From positions 6,161,501-6,225,500 of the forward strand of contig CM049418.1 in assembly GCA_026929865.2 (NCBI GenBank): a DNA stretch of 64,000 nt. The letters are read 5' to 3'. Shown piece after piece: positions 21,227 through 32,032 of this stretch (positions are counted from its first letter, which is position 1; each line of letters begins with the position of its first letter). Under the pieces are notes generated by a model, which worked only from the letters and a program-made list of their open reading frames with translations, had not been told where the DNA came from and did no database searches. This DNA comes from Hyperoplus lanceolatus (taxonomy: Eukaryota > Chordata > Actinopteri > Uranoscopiformes > Ammodytidae). Both the position numbers and the translations under genes were made by a program.

Positions 21227-21883
21227 AAAGTTTTACTGGGCTCACCAGAAGCTAAAAACCTGATTTCATCTTTTGTGGGAATATTTTTAGAACGGCAGGA
21301 CAAATCTACTTTAAAAATAAAGCAAGCCTGGGAAAAAGACTTAAACATTGGAATAGCTGACGATGTCTGGGAGGGAGCGCTAAAAAGTATAAAATCCTGC
21401 TCTATAAACTCGAGGCTTCAGTTGATTCAATTTAAGGTCACACTTAGATTGCACTATTCTAAGGTTAAACTGCATAACATTTTCCCAGATCTTTCGCCTT
21501 TATGTAACAGGTGTAAGATTGCCGAGGGTACACTTACTCACCACTTTTGGGAATGTCCAAATCTTTACAACTTTTGGTGTCTTGTATTTCAATGGTATTC
21601 TAATGTTTTAAATGTGTCTTTAACCCCTGATCCGGAAACCGCCCTCTTCAGACATTCCACAGCCCTGGAGAAAATGGACCACAATGCACGCATAATCATG
21701 GTGTATGGCATGGTTATTGCCAAAAGATGTATCCTGAGGCTGTGGAAGTCCGACTTGGCCCCCCAATTTGACACCTGGCTGAGGGAAATGGTGGGCATTC
21801 AACACGTGGAAAGGCTACGACATGAGCAGTCAGGCCACCCCCATAAATTCCCCGCTATATGGGGCCCGGTGCTGCGGCACTTA
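21227..21883 (+). pseudogene. L1 ORF2 C-terminal segment
   Basis: A continuous frame of about 215 codons includes QAWEKDLNIGI, LQLIQFKVTLRLHYSKVKL, CNRCKIAEGTLTHHFWEC (the Cys-x2-Cys...His-x4-Cys knuckle of L1 ORF2) and LRLWKSDLAPQFDTWLREM. It is uninterrupted by stops, so this L1 copy is fairly young. It is cut at 21883 by the Harbinger-type insertion; after that insertion the frame resumes at 22825 and ends within a few codons. Confidence 0.9.
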
Positions 21884-22821
21884 TGGCGCTTTTCCACCGC
21901 ATGGTATCAGCTCGACTCGACTCGACTCGCATTTTTGGCTTTTCCACCGCAATTTCATGGTACCTGGTACCACGTAGCGGCTGCTTTTTTGGTATCGCCT
22001 CGCTCTAGGTTCCAAGCGAGCTGAGCCGATGCTAAAAGGTGACGTCGGCAGACGGCCGGCCACTGATTGGCCAGAGACTATTGTCTGGCCAATCAGTGGC
22101 CAGAGGCTACCGGCTTCATTCTGTTGTTTATTCTCCCCAACTCTCCGGGACTTTTGAGTGTATTTACGCCGCGTGCAGCCTTCTCTGGCTCTCTTTCATT
22201 TGATTTGCATCACAGATCCAAATTTATTTTTCATATATTCGCTAAGCTCACCCAGTGTTGGTTGTTGGGGAAGTTACTTACATACGAGAGGAGACATGTA
22301 GGGCGGCTAGCAGCTAGGCTAAATAGTAGCCAGCTGGGACAGACATGATAGCGAGCGATTACATTACAAGCCTCGGACTGAACTGATTACCTCAATAAAA
22401 TATTCAGGCTGAGACACGGCTTGCATTTGAAAACACGTATCCTGAAACAAGCACTAAACAGTCAACTTTATCATGCCCGTGTTTACGTGCATAGGGATGT
22501 ACGTGACGCATCCCTACAGCTGACTGTGTGGGAGAGTCACACATCGGGACAACAACCATCCCTTTTAATGCCCCGTAGCAATATTCTTCTACTTCTTATA
22601 GCAAACAGATACAAGGGGGATATTTCTTAAACATTTTTCATCCGTGTTTTTGGCGGTTGGTTCAGTTAATAGTGCAACAACTGCTCGTAATTTCTGCTTT
22701 GCTACTTTGCTCCGGAGTAGACTTTCAGCCCCTTACGACGACCCCGCCCACGTTCAGCAGGTGCTACCAAACCGAGTTGAGTCGAGTCGAGTCGAGCTAC
22801 ATGTGCGGTGGAAAAGCGACA
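21884..22821. mobile_element. Harbinger-type non-autonomous element (938 bp)
   Basis: The ends are TGGCGCTTTTCCACCGCA and, inverted, TGTCGCTTTTCCACCGCA. It is flanked by TTA at 21881-21883 and 22822-22824, the 3-bp TWA-type duplication of PIF/Harbinger elements. Subterminal CTCGACTCGACTCGACTCG (left) and its inverse GAGTCGAGTCGAGTCGAG (right) add to the inverted ends. No transposase. Confidence 0.85.
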
Positions 22822-23101
22822 TTAGGGAACCAAAAGGTGTGAGGTTTGCCCCAGTTTTGTTTTTGTTTTAGCTTTGTTTTGTTTCTCTTGTATTTATAGC
22901 TTATTTTCTTAATCATTTTGTCTTAGTTATTTATTTCACTTTTTTTCTGTATTCCTTGTCTGTTTATGTGAGGGAGGGGGGAGGGGAGAGGGAGTTGGGT
23001 GTTGTGTATTTATTGTATGTGTTTACTTATTCAGTTTTTTTGTCCATATGTAAAAAATCATAAAACAACTAAAATAAAAGTTAAAATAAATAAATATATA
23101 A
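22822..23101 (+). mobile_element. L1 ORF2 stop and 3' UTR
   Basis: After the Harbinger insert the L1 frame ends at TGA (22840-22842). A T-rich then G-rich 3' UTR (GAGGGAGGGGGGAGGGG) follows, and an A-rich tail with AAATAAATAAATATATAAA leads into the target duplication. Confidence 0.8.
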
Positions 23102-23314
23102 ACTTATGTGGAATTAGTGGTGTGCTCCAAAAATACACGTACATGAAACAAGCGCTTAATCAAACTTAAGAGGTGACTCGAACTAGTTATTTTCCACTGC
23201 AACAAATCATCAAATGTGCTATCAAACATGGACAGACGAGCCAGGCCACCTATTTGTGCAAAGATCATAGACAGAATCAGTGTTAACACCCTAATACGCG
23301 CAAGCACCTCATAG

Positions 23315-23620
<306 letters not shown>

Positions 23621-24459
23621 TTGAGGCAAAACCATTCAAACACTTGACTGTTTTACGCTTTCATTCATTTCGGATCCATATAGACAAAGGCAACAACAGC
23701 ACAGTCATGCATTGACATAGAGTGCAGTTGGGAAACCAGTTTAATCAAGGTTATTATCAAATATAGGAAGAAAAATGACTCAAGTCTCCCAAAGCTATTG
23801 GACAATGTATCAACTGACCCATTTTTACACGGCTGCTGCTGTGATTAATTAACTTCAAAGAGGGAAGATCACAGCAGGAAATAACTAACGAAAGCCAAAA
23901 CCTGAAGAGTTTTCATGTGCGATATTTTTTGAGTGGTAAATACAGAAATGAAAAGTAAAAAGAATTATCACAAAAGCATCAAGATCCCAAACTCAAAAAG
24001 ACAGAATTGTGGCATAAATATTGACACCTAAGGGATACCTATATCCAAAGAGTTGAATCAGTAATTCCTTTTTCTGTCTGTGTGTGTGAAGAGAGAAAGA
24101 GGCTGATAGAGAGAAATGGCACCAGAGCACAGCAAACGGGATAACAATTGTTTACGCTCCCCTTTGTTCGAGGTCACCTTTTTAATTAGCTCCCGGCTCG
24201 GGAGGATTGTGAGTCAAGGTCCCCAGTTGTTTGTAAATTGTTTTATTTGGAGTCTCGGCAAGAACCTGCTCCTTCCCCAAAGGTTTTCTTTTTTCACTGA
24301 CACTGGATAAAGGGACGCCCGCAACCGAGACCCACGCAACCCTTCGTCTGCAAGAGACCTAAATACACAGCGGCACAACAACACAGTGGGATGAATGTTG
24401 GACACCATGCTTCCGGTTAAAAAAACATAATCATACGTTTGGTCTGATCTGACTATGCA
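23621..24459. other. Unassigned unique sequence
   Basis: No gene recognised. The stretch around 24110-24300 has mixed base composition and could be conserved non-coding DNA, which cannot be tested from one sequence. Confidence 0.4.
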
Positions 24460-25276
24460 TGGCTTTTGGCAAGGTTTGGAGGAAGGTGCTCTTTTCAGAT
24501 GAGATCAAAATGGAAGTTTTTGGCCTTAATGCAAAATGCAATGTGTGGTGGAAAACTAACACTGCACCCTATACACACCAGCCCCTGCATGAAACATGAT
24601 GGTGGCAGCATCATGCTATGGGGATGCTTTTCTTCAGCAGGTACAGGGAGGCCGGTTAGAGTTCATGGGAAGATGGATGGAGCCAAATACAAGGCATAAA
24701 ACCTGTTAGAATCTGCAAAAGACTTGAGATTGGGTGGAGGTTCACCTTCCAGAGGGACAACTACCCTAAACATACAGCCAGATTTACAATGGAATGGTTT
24801 AAATCAAAGCATAGGCATGTGTTAGAATGACCCAGTCAAAGTCCAGACCTAAAAACAATTGATAATTTTGAGAAAGACTTGAAAATTGCTGTTGACAGAC
24901 GCTATCCATCCAATCTGATGCTGAATCTGTATTTCGAGCTATTTTGCAAAGAAGAATGGGCAATAAATATCAGTCTGTAGATGTACAAAGCTGGTAAAGA
25001 AATACTCCAATAGATTTGCAGCTGTAATTGCAGCGATAGGTGGTTCTACAAAGCATTGACTCAGGGGGCTGAATACTTTTGCACGCCACCCTTTTCAGTT
25101 TTTTATTTATAAAAAAAATTTAAAACCACGTTTCATTTTCATTCCACTTCACAATGATGCGCCACTTTGTGTTGGTGCATCACATACAATCCCAATAAAA
25201 TAGATGTACGTATGTGGTTGTAACATGACAAAATGTAGAACATTTCAAGGGGTATGAATACTTTTGCAAGCCACTG
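24460..25276 (+). pseudogene. Tc1-like transposase relic with right inverted end
   Basis: Readable blocks: VLFSDEIKMEVFG (first catalytic Asp region), HDGGSIMLWGCFSSAGTG, VHGKMDGAKY, FQRDNYPKHTA (second Asp) and QSPDLKTID, where the family has Pro-Asp-Leu-Asn-Pro-Ile-Glu, so the third acidic residue is lost. Stops and frameshifts abound. The right end AAGTATTCATACCCC...GCAAGCCACTG is the inverse of the CAGTGGCTTGCAAAAGTATT terminus, followed by TA. The left half is missing. Confidence 0.9.
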
Positions 25277-26050
25277 TAGTAATACTTGAGCTTAACGAGA
25301 ATTTCTAAATTGTGAAAAGAAAATCTTGTTGATGCAGAATAGGCAGCAACAGTAATTAACTTTGTTGCTGTATTATAATGTCATTCTGAAGAAGAGTGTC
25401 AGACTTGGTGGATGGTTGGTTGAAGGGACATGGGATTGTTTGTTCTAATAGGATATAATCTGCATTTCACATTTAAATTTCACTCTTCAAAGGGGCCATT
25501 AACAAGCTGCACGGATGTTCCAATAATAATGGAGATTTTAGATCAAGGTGCTTAAAATACTTTTACATTCCCGTGAATTTTCACAATTTTGAACACACCT
25601 TTCAGCCTCCTCTTAAACTGCAGCTGGGCCTTACACACAAAGGGTTCGATAAACGCATTGCATCGTTGCTTTTGCTTTTTGATCAGCACGCCTTGCCAAA
25701 CAACAATAAATCTTTCCAATCAGGGCCGCTCTGCCGTTAACACAATGGAAAGGCTCCAATCAGCTTGACATGATTCTGAATTTGGGGATTGTTTACGTGA
25801 TCACAACAACAGATTAACAAGTAAATCACAAGATTGCTGTGACTCTCCCTAATGCAATCAGGAGATAGCACTCAGAGCACAAGGCTCATCACTGTCACTG
25901 TGAAGGAGACTTGTAGTGGCTTCCATAACAAACAGCAACCTTTGACATTTTCTTACTTTCCACAAAAGGCAGTTTGAATTCCTTTTGCAAATTTCTGCAA
26001 ATTGGAAGATTCATTGCAAGTTCTGTAAATGGGTGAGATTTAGCGTAGTT
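25277..26050. other. Unassigned unique sequence
   Basis: AT-rich, with no coding or repeat signal recognised. Confidence 0.4.
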
Positions 26051-26125
26051 TAGGGCTACAACTAACAATTATTTTTATTACTGATTCATGTTGATTTATT
26101 CATTATTTTACAGAAGTTGCTGCAT
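26051..26125 (+). mobile_element. Short hAT-type MITE remnant
   Basis: TAGGGCTACAACTAACAATT followed by TTATTACTGATTCATGTTGATTT resembles a fish element opening AGGGCTGCAACTAACGATTA. Only about 75 bp is left. Confidence 0.55.
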
Positions 26126-27652
26126 AAGAGCGAGGCATTTCTGGATTTCAAACCCCCGAGATGATTCAATGATGAATGTGGAGTGTTTTTAGAGTCAACA
26201 ACAGTTGGGAATGGATGTGTTAAGGCAAACGCACCGCAGATTGAGTTTGAAATTAGTAAATTCGTTATCCATGATTATTAAGGGATGGAGGGATTTGAGC
26301 TTGAAAGAGCACATCATTTAAAACTTTGTATTGAAAAATGGATATTGGCTTAATTTGCTAAGGGATATTCTGAAAACTTGGCTGTAATGTAATATGTGTT
26401 GCAGTTATGCTATTTTGTAATCCTCTTGTACATTTCTGCATGCATTAAGAAAGTAATTATTGAAAATATGATGATAATGTTGTTTTCTATGGTGTTCACA
26501 TTTCGGTTTACTCTGAGTAGCCTACTGATACAAAAGGCAACGGCTCTGGAGGTATTTTGTTTTGCAGCACAACTGCTCTATCATTGTAGATTACAGCAGG
26601 CTTAAGGACCACAGCGCGACTCTAAGTAAAACACATCTCAGCTGGGATGCCCCGAATGATTCAGCCCTGCACAAAGCATGAAGAGGTTCTTGACACCGCA
26701 GCGCTCCAACAATCCAACATGGAGCAGCCCACGCTCTCCAAGGCAACAGGGTGCCCCAGCGCCAATTGAGAGCAGTGAGGAGGGGGGTGGTGGCGCCGTG
26801 GCGGTACAGTTTCATCGTTGACCCATCACTCACACCGAGGGACAGTATGAAAACAAACAGCTAAATGTAAAAGAGATTGTCTGTGAGGTAAAGTTGCCCC
26901 TTTGGTAAAGGGTGATAGCGAACTCTATTACAGTGAGTGCAGATTGAAAACGGGAAAGGAGGCGCTAGGTTTGAATGTGGATGAGAGGCTTAACGTGAAA
27001 CGGAGCATCATTAAGAGATATGGTGTCTATATGAAGTAGGTAGGGTGAGGGGGGGAGGGAGGGTTGTTGGGATGGCTAATTTATCTACACACACAAAAAA
27101 ATGCTTGTCATATTCACGCGTCTCTTGACAAGAGCATGTGCAAACAGTATGAAAATAAAGCAGATCAATCATTTGGCCAACATTTCACTCAAAGTGCTGG
27201 TGGATAATACGGAGAAAACTACTTAATTGCCATACTTTAATCATTTTGCCGCAATTACCCCCAGATATCTTTCATTTCTAACGCTGGATTTTTATCACAT
27301 GATTCTTGTCAAAGAAATTAGTGTTAGCCGATACAGACAAATCCACCCTAACCCAGAATGAACATAAGATAAATTCATTTCTCAAATGGAAAGAATATAA
27401 TTGGTTGCGGATTATGATTCAATATTGCTAATTTATTTACTTCCCAGTTGGTTCATTAAGTGATCACATGGATAAAAAGGATCAAGATTTGTTTCGACTT
27501 TGTGATATCACTCATTTGGCAATATCGCAACAGTTAAAGCCACAACGAGTAACATTTAAATATATTTTAAACAGCCTCATGTTTCCTCTGATAATCATAA
27601 ATTACCTTTAACAGCAAAAGAGACCATCAGTGCAAAGTAAGACGTTTTTATA
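26126..27652. other. Unassigned unique sequence
   Basis: No coding gene supported. Frames at 26396-26605 (plus) and 26591-26833 (minus) show no domain. Confidence 0.4.
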
Positions 27653-27654
27653 TA

Positions 27655-28558
27655 GGGGAGAACGGGGTAAGTAGGCACACTTTTTACTCTACTGAGAATT
27701 GCTCATCACCTAAACATCTTTCGATAGTCATTCCTACATTACATTGAAGCGTTGGCTTGAAATGTGTACCCCTCACTTTTTCTATCTTATTGTAATAAAG
27801 AAGAAATTAATCATCAAAGACACCCTAACACATTGTGACAATCAACCCCATCAAGGGGTCGGTTGTCATACACTATGGGGTTGTTTGTCACAATGTTATC
27901 TTAATGGGAATAATCTTGAAAAGAAGGAAAGAAAGTAGAACTAAATTTGAAAATGCAATTGCATTGTCAAGTTGACAAATAGGCCTATATAACTTACTGT
28001 AGCCTTGGCAGCTTGTCTAGTTTGGGATGCACTGGGTTGTTTTGATTTTGTTGCCCTTTTTTCCTTTGCATGCTAGCTGCCTTTTCCTGCTCTATTCTTT
28101 CCTTCTCTGGGTGTCAGTGAGGATACAGCTTGACAATTTATTTCGTTATTGGGTTCCTTTTCTGGCTGTAGCCTTTGGATAACTTGTGACAACCAACCCC
28201 CCCCAAAAATGTGACAACCAACCCCAACTTGAATTTTTTGCTAGCATCAATGCCAACAACCATCTGGCAACTAATTAGCTTGCTAACCACAATCTAAACT
28301 ATAGTGTACCCTTCACACTTTTTATGGGTAACAAGTGTTTTGTTATAAACCCATTCTGTAAAAGCCTAGAAGAAAAATACAGAGGAGCTAAATATACACC
28401 TCAAATTCAGCAGTCTAACTCCAAGGAAGACTATGTAGGTGACCTCTTATCCCAATTCTGGATATTTACATACCAAAATTTCACAGACAGCGCCTTCTGG
28501 TTCCGAGATTTAACGATTGTGACAACCAACCCGTGTGACAAATTACCCCGTTCTCCCC
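27655..28558. mobile_element. GGGGAGAACGGGG element, copy 2 (904 bp)
   Basis: The left end GGGGAGAACGGGGTAAG and right end TTACCCCGTTCTCCCC are perfect inverses over 16 bp. It is flanked by TA (27653-27654, within TATA) and TA (28559-28560). The interior repeats a different motif from copy 1: TGACAA(C/T)CAACCC at about 27835-27849, 28186-28199, 28210-28223 and 28519-28531, and inverted GGGGT(C/T)(G/T)(G/T)TTGTCA near 27855-27893. No transposase. Confidence 0.8.
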
Positions 28559-28560
28559 TA

Positions 28561-31467
28561 CTTTTAAGCATTTCAGAAACATGTCAAGCAGCGCACATGC
28601 TGCGAACGTCTTGACAGCCTTCAAGAAGTTCTTAACCATGACTACTCGGTATTTATCCGCTGCGGGCAGCACTTTGCTAACCACAGCCAAACGGCACCTG
28701 TAATTGCACCCTATAGGTCTTTTTAGTGTTGCCTCACTGTAGGAAGCTGGTATGAGTGCGAGTCTTAATATGAAACTCTAACAATCATGTACAAAGATGA
28801 AAATAGTCCAAGAAAGTTAACTGTGCAGTTGCGAAATAGATAGATGTTGTTCCTTTTAGACAGAATCGATAGGTGTTGGCTCCAGGTACACATTTACATG
28901 AAATTCTTATCAATCTTCTCACCAGACTCTTGGTGAGAAAGCATATTAATCCAATGACAACATTACTGTGTTATGGTTGAACTAATTGTGCCAATTCAAA
29001 ACATGCATAGATTTGGAATCTAATTTACATTTACTACACAGAATAATAAGAGATTCTAAAAACATAATTCAAGAGCTTGCTTCAGTTAAATATGCTAGAG
29101 GTTGCAGACATTGAGGTCAGAGCATTGTACATTAATTCATTTATCCCCCGCATGCAGAATTGATCTAATTAATCTCTATTAGCCATTGAATAAGCTTGCT
29201 ATGGTCCTGCAATTACTCTGCCATGCCCTCAATACTCATTTTAAATCTCAACCATTGTGCAGTTTCACATGAAACCTCTAATTATGACTTTTATACCTGC
29301 TTTTGTGTATACAAATATAATCCTTTTAGTTTATTCGGTGCATATGCATTACTTCCATTAGAGGGCTGATTTTGTCCTGACACAAAAAGTGTAGTTCATG
29401 GTAAGTGAATCATTTAATGTGTTTTATTGCTGTACCAAGTTAACGAGGATAACTGCACGTTAACTGCACGTGCTAAATGCGTGCAATGAATATACCAAAA
29501 ATTTATTTAAAATTTAAAAAAAGTTTAATGCAACAGCTTTTAATTAACCGTTATAAAACCAGACAAAGTATGGTGTAGGTTAAACATCACACTGAAATTA
29601 ATTGTGTCCATCCCTGGGGTCAAACAAATGTGTTCACTGCATTTCCTCCCTCAAAGAATTTGCAAGGCCAATTGAATATCCAGCTTTCTTAACGTCCATG
29701 TTTACCAGCTTGCAGTCTTCTTCTATCTTGCTTTTGTTGGTGCATTGCAGCAAATCTTGGAAACTTACTGCCACCTGTTGACCAATGGTAACCATTGGCA
29801 GGACTGTTATTGTGTATTGTGCATGCAGGTGAGAATATAATAAAGATGGAAGTCTAATCTTCACTGACTGCATTTAATTGAAAGCTTCTGAAAAATCACA
29901 AACACTTTTTTACTTTTTGGCACAAAGGGAAACGTGCTAGTACCCTGTAGCCCTGCTTATATTTGGTACTTGATAAAAAAAATTATGTTGCTCAGCTCAG
30001 CAGGAAAAGAATGGACTTCTAGTGACTTCAACTCATTGCCTGCAGCGTGAATATACGATCAGTGGCTGCAGACAATACATATCTCAAGCAGACTTGAGCT
30101 TCCATTATACCAACATATGCAATCATTCGTAAAATAACGCTTTTATATTCTTGCAGAGGTAAGTTGAATATGTGTTATTTTGGTGACAGAGGGACAGTTA
30201 CATCTGAACTCGTCTCCTACAGATATATTGTTTACTCCCCCTCTCCCTCAACTCTGATCCGATTACCAGTATGGAACTAATGCAGCATTGGCTCTGTCAG
30301 TCATTTGTCTGGGTCTGATTTCAGGTCAGGCTTTCCTGTCTGTCTGATGGACGTGCAGGAGCCAGGTCTGTACGTCAGCTCCCGCATCCATAGATCAACT
30401 CCCGGCGCCTCATTTTGTTTGGAAATGAAAGTCTTTATCATTGATTTTGGCTCAGACTGTACATCTGTCTCCAGTTTGTACCCCATCCCTCCTTGTCTAA
30501 AGCACACTATATTAGGCCAACTATCCATCTCCAGGGCTTTGCTCACTGTCAGCACATGTGAGTGAATTTATATGTTTGAGTGTATTTGTAAAGCCTTAAT
30601 GTTACCAGAGATGAAGCACATTGATCAAAGAGTTTCCCCCAGAAATAATTCATAAATGCTTGATGACCTGGGGTAAGTGTTGGGTTTAAAAGAGCATGAT
30701 TCTTTTTGGGGTTAAGGGGGAAGCGTTAACGTGAAGATTTAAAATATTGTAAAAGGGCCAGTTATAAAGAAAGAAAACAAATAAATTCATAATATAGCCT
30801 AAAATGTGTTCTTTTAACCTTTAAAACTAAACTCTGCAAATGTGCCTCAACCAATTTGACCGGATGGTTGTAATTCACGGACAAACTGGGAAGGTCTTGC
30901 TCTAGAAAGTGAATAAAAAAAGTCCTTAGTCCCCCTAGCAGCATCACCATTTAAGGTCAGAAAGCTAAACGAGTTTCCTTACCAATCCCTCAGCTCAAGA
31001 CTGTTTGTGTTTAAATTAAACATGCTGCTCTGGGAATAAAGCAGCAGCCAGTTAAAGCACAGTGGTCACTCTTTCACACCATCTATTGTTAAAGTGACCT
31101 TAAGGGATTTTACCTCTAGTCGTGTACCCAGGCACACCAAGAACACACACGACCCAGCCTGTGTACACCTTCTTTCCATTAGACAAAAAAAAAGTATATC
31201 CAAGAAAAACAAGACATGCGATTGATTTATTGATTTTGGCCCCTAAAACGAGACACTTCGCACGGCGCCGTGACCAGTGTTTCACTCTTTGTGTTCGTAT
31301 TAACACAAGGGAAATATACACTGACTGAGGCAGCAAAGACACACATTACCCACAACAAACTGCACTGTTTAAGGTTGGCCATCTTTGATGTGAAAAACCC
31401 AGTCCATGAGCTCAACTGTGTGGAACAAGCTGACACCTGAATGCATCACGGTTACCTCACTTAATAG
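28561..31467. other. Gene-free unique sequence
   Basis: About 2.9 kb with no recognised gene or repeat. Overlapping frames at 30301-30565 on both strands have no features. Confidence 0.4.
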
Positions 31468-31514
31468 TGTATAAGCAGACAATTCTGCTACTACACTAAT
31501 TGTCTGCTTATACA
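31468..31514. repeat. Perfect 17-bp inverted repeat (hairpin)
   Basis: TGTATAAGCAGACAATT at 31468-31484 is followed by a 13-nt loop and its exact inverse at 31498-31514. It is too short for an ordinary pre-microRNA arm and is not followed by a T run. It may be a MITE remnant or an inverted microduplication. Confidence 0.9.
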
Positions 31515-31745
31515 AATAGTATAACTTAAAAGAAATAGTGAGCCTTACTTTTATCCATGATAAAACATAGATGAGTTACTTTTATAGGCATGTCACCCAC
31601 TTAAAAGCCTGTCCTGCCATTGCAAACAAAGAATTTGGTGTTTGGACGGTTAATTAGCTGCCTACACATGTGATGCCACCTGAATAGAGTGTGTGATGTA
31701 CGTGTGCAGTGTTTCTCTAAATGCCAAACGATTATGACAGAGGGG

Positions 31746-32032
31746 AGTACTCACAAAAGTCAAAAGCCCTCTTATTTCTTCAAATATTTCATTATATCTT
31801 TTCATGGGACAACACTGAAGAAATGACACTTTGATACAATGTAAAGTAGTCAGTGTACAGCTTGTATAACTCTCCCCTAAAAGAAAACTCGACACGTGAG
31901 TACACCCCAAAGTGAAAATGTCCAAATTGGTACCAAAGTGTTAATATTTTGTGTGGCCACCATTGTTTTCCAGCACTGCCTTAACCCTCTTGGGCATGGA
32001 GTTCACCAGAGCTTCACAGGTTGCCACTGGAG
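31746..32032 (+). mobile_element. Tc1-like terminal fragment
   Basis: AGTACTCACAAAAGT, TATATCTTTTCATGGGACAACACTG, CCAAATTGG and GTGTGGCCACCATTG, then GGGCATGGAGTTCACCAGAG, match in order the inverted-end region of the Tc1 copy at 46524-46885. The last part corresponds to the antisense of the transposase C-terminus. Confidence 0.8.

Larger units (their letters stand above)
17963..23101 (+). mobile_element. 5'-inverted (twin-primed) L1 LINE, interrupted by nested DNA elements
   Basis: The insertion is bounded by ACTTATGTGG at 17953-17962 and 23102-23111, a 10-bp target duplication next to the A-rich tail. The first about 250 bp encode the L1 endonuclease N-terminus on the minus strand; from about 18242 the reverse transcriptase reads on the plus strand. 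This inverted 5' end is the signature of twin priming. The L1 is also missing much of its reverse-transcriptase/C-terminal linker. Two younger DNA elements split it at 18647-21226 and 21884-22821. It ends in a T/G-rich 3' UTR and an AAATAAATAAATATATAAA tail. Confidence 0.85.

Noticed and set aside
21589..22063. Minus-strand frames opposite the L1 C-terminus and Harbinger end
   Set aside because: They are shadows of the plus-strand L1 frame and of the inverted-repeat sequence.
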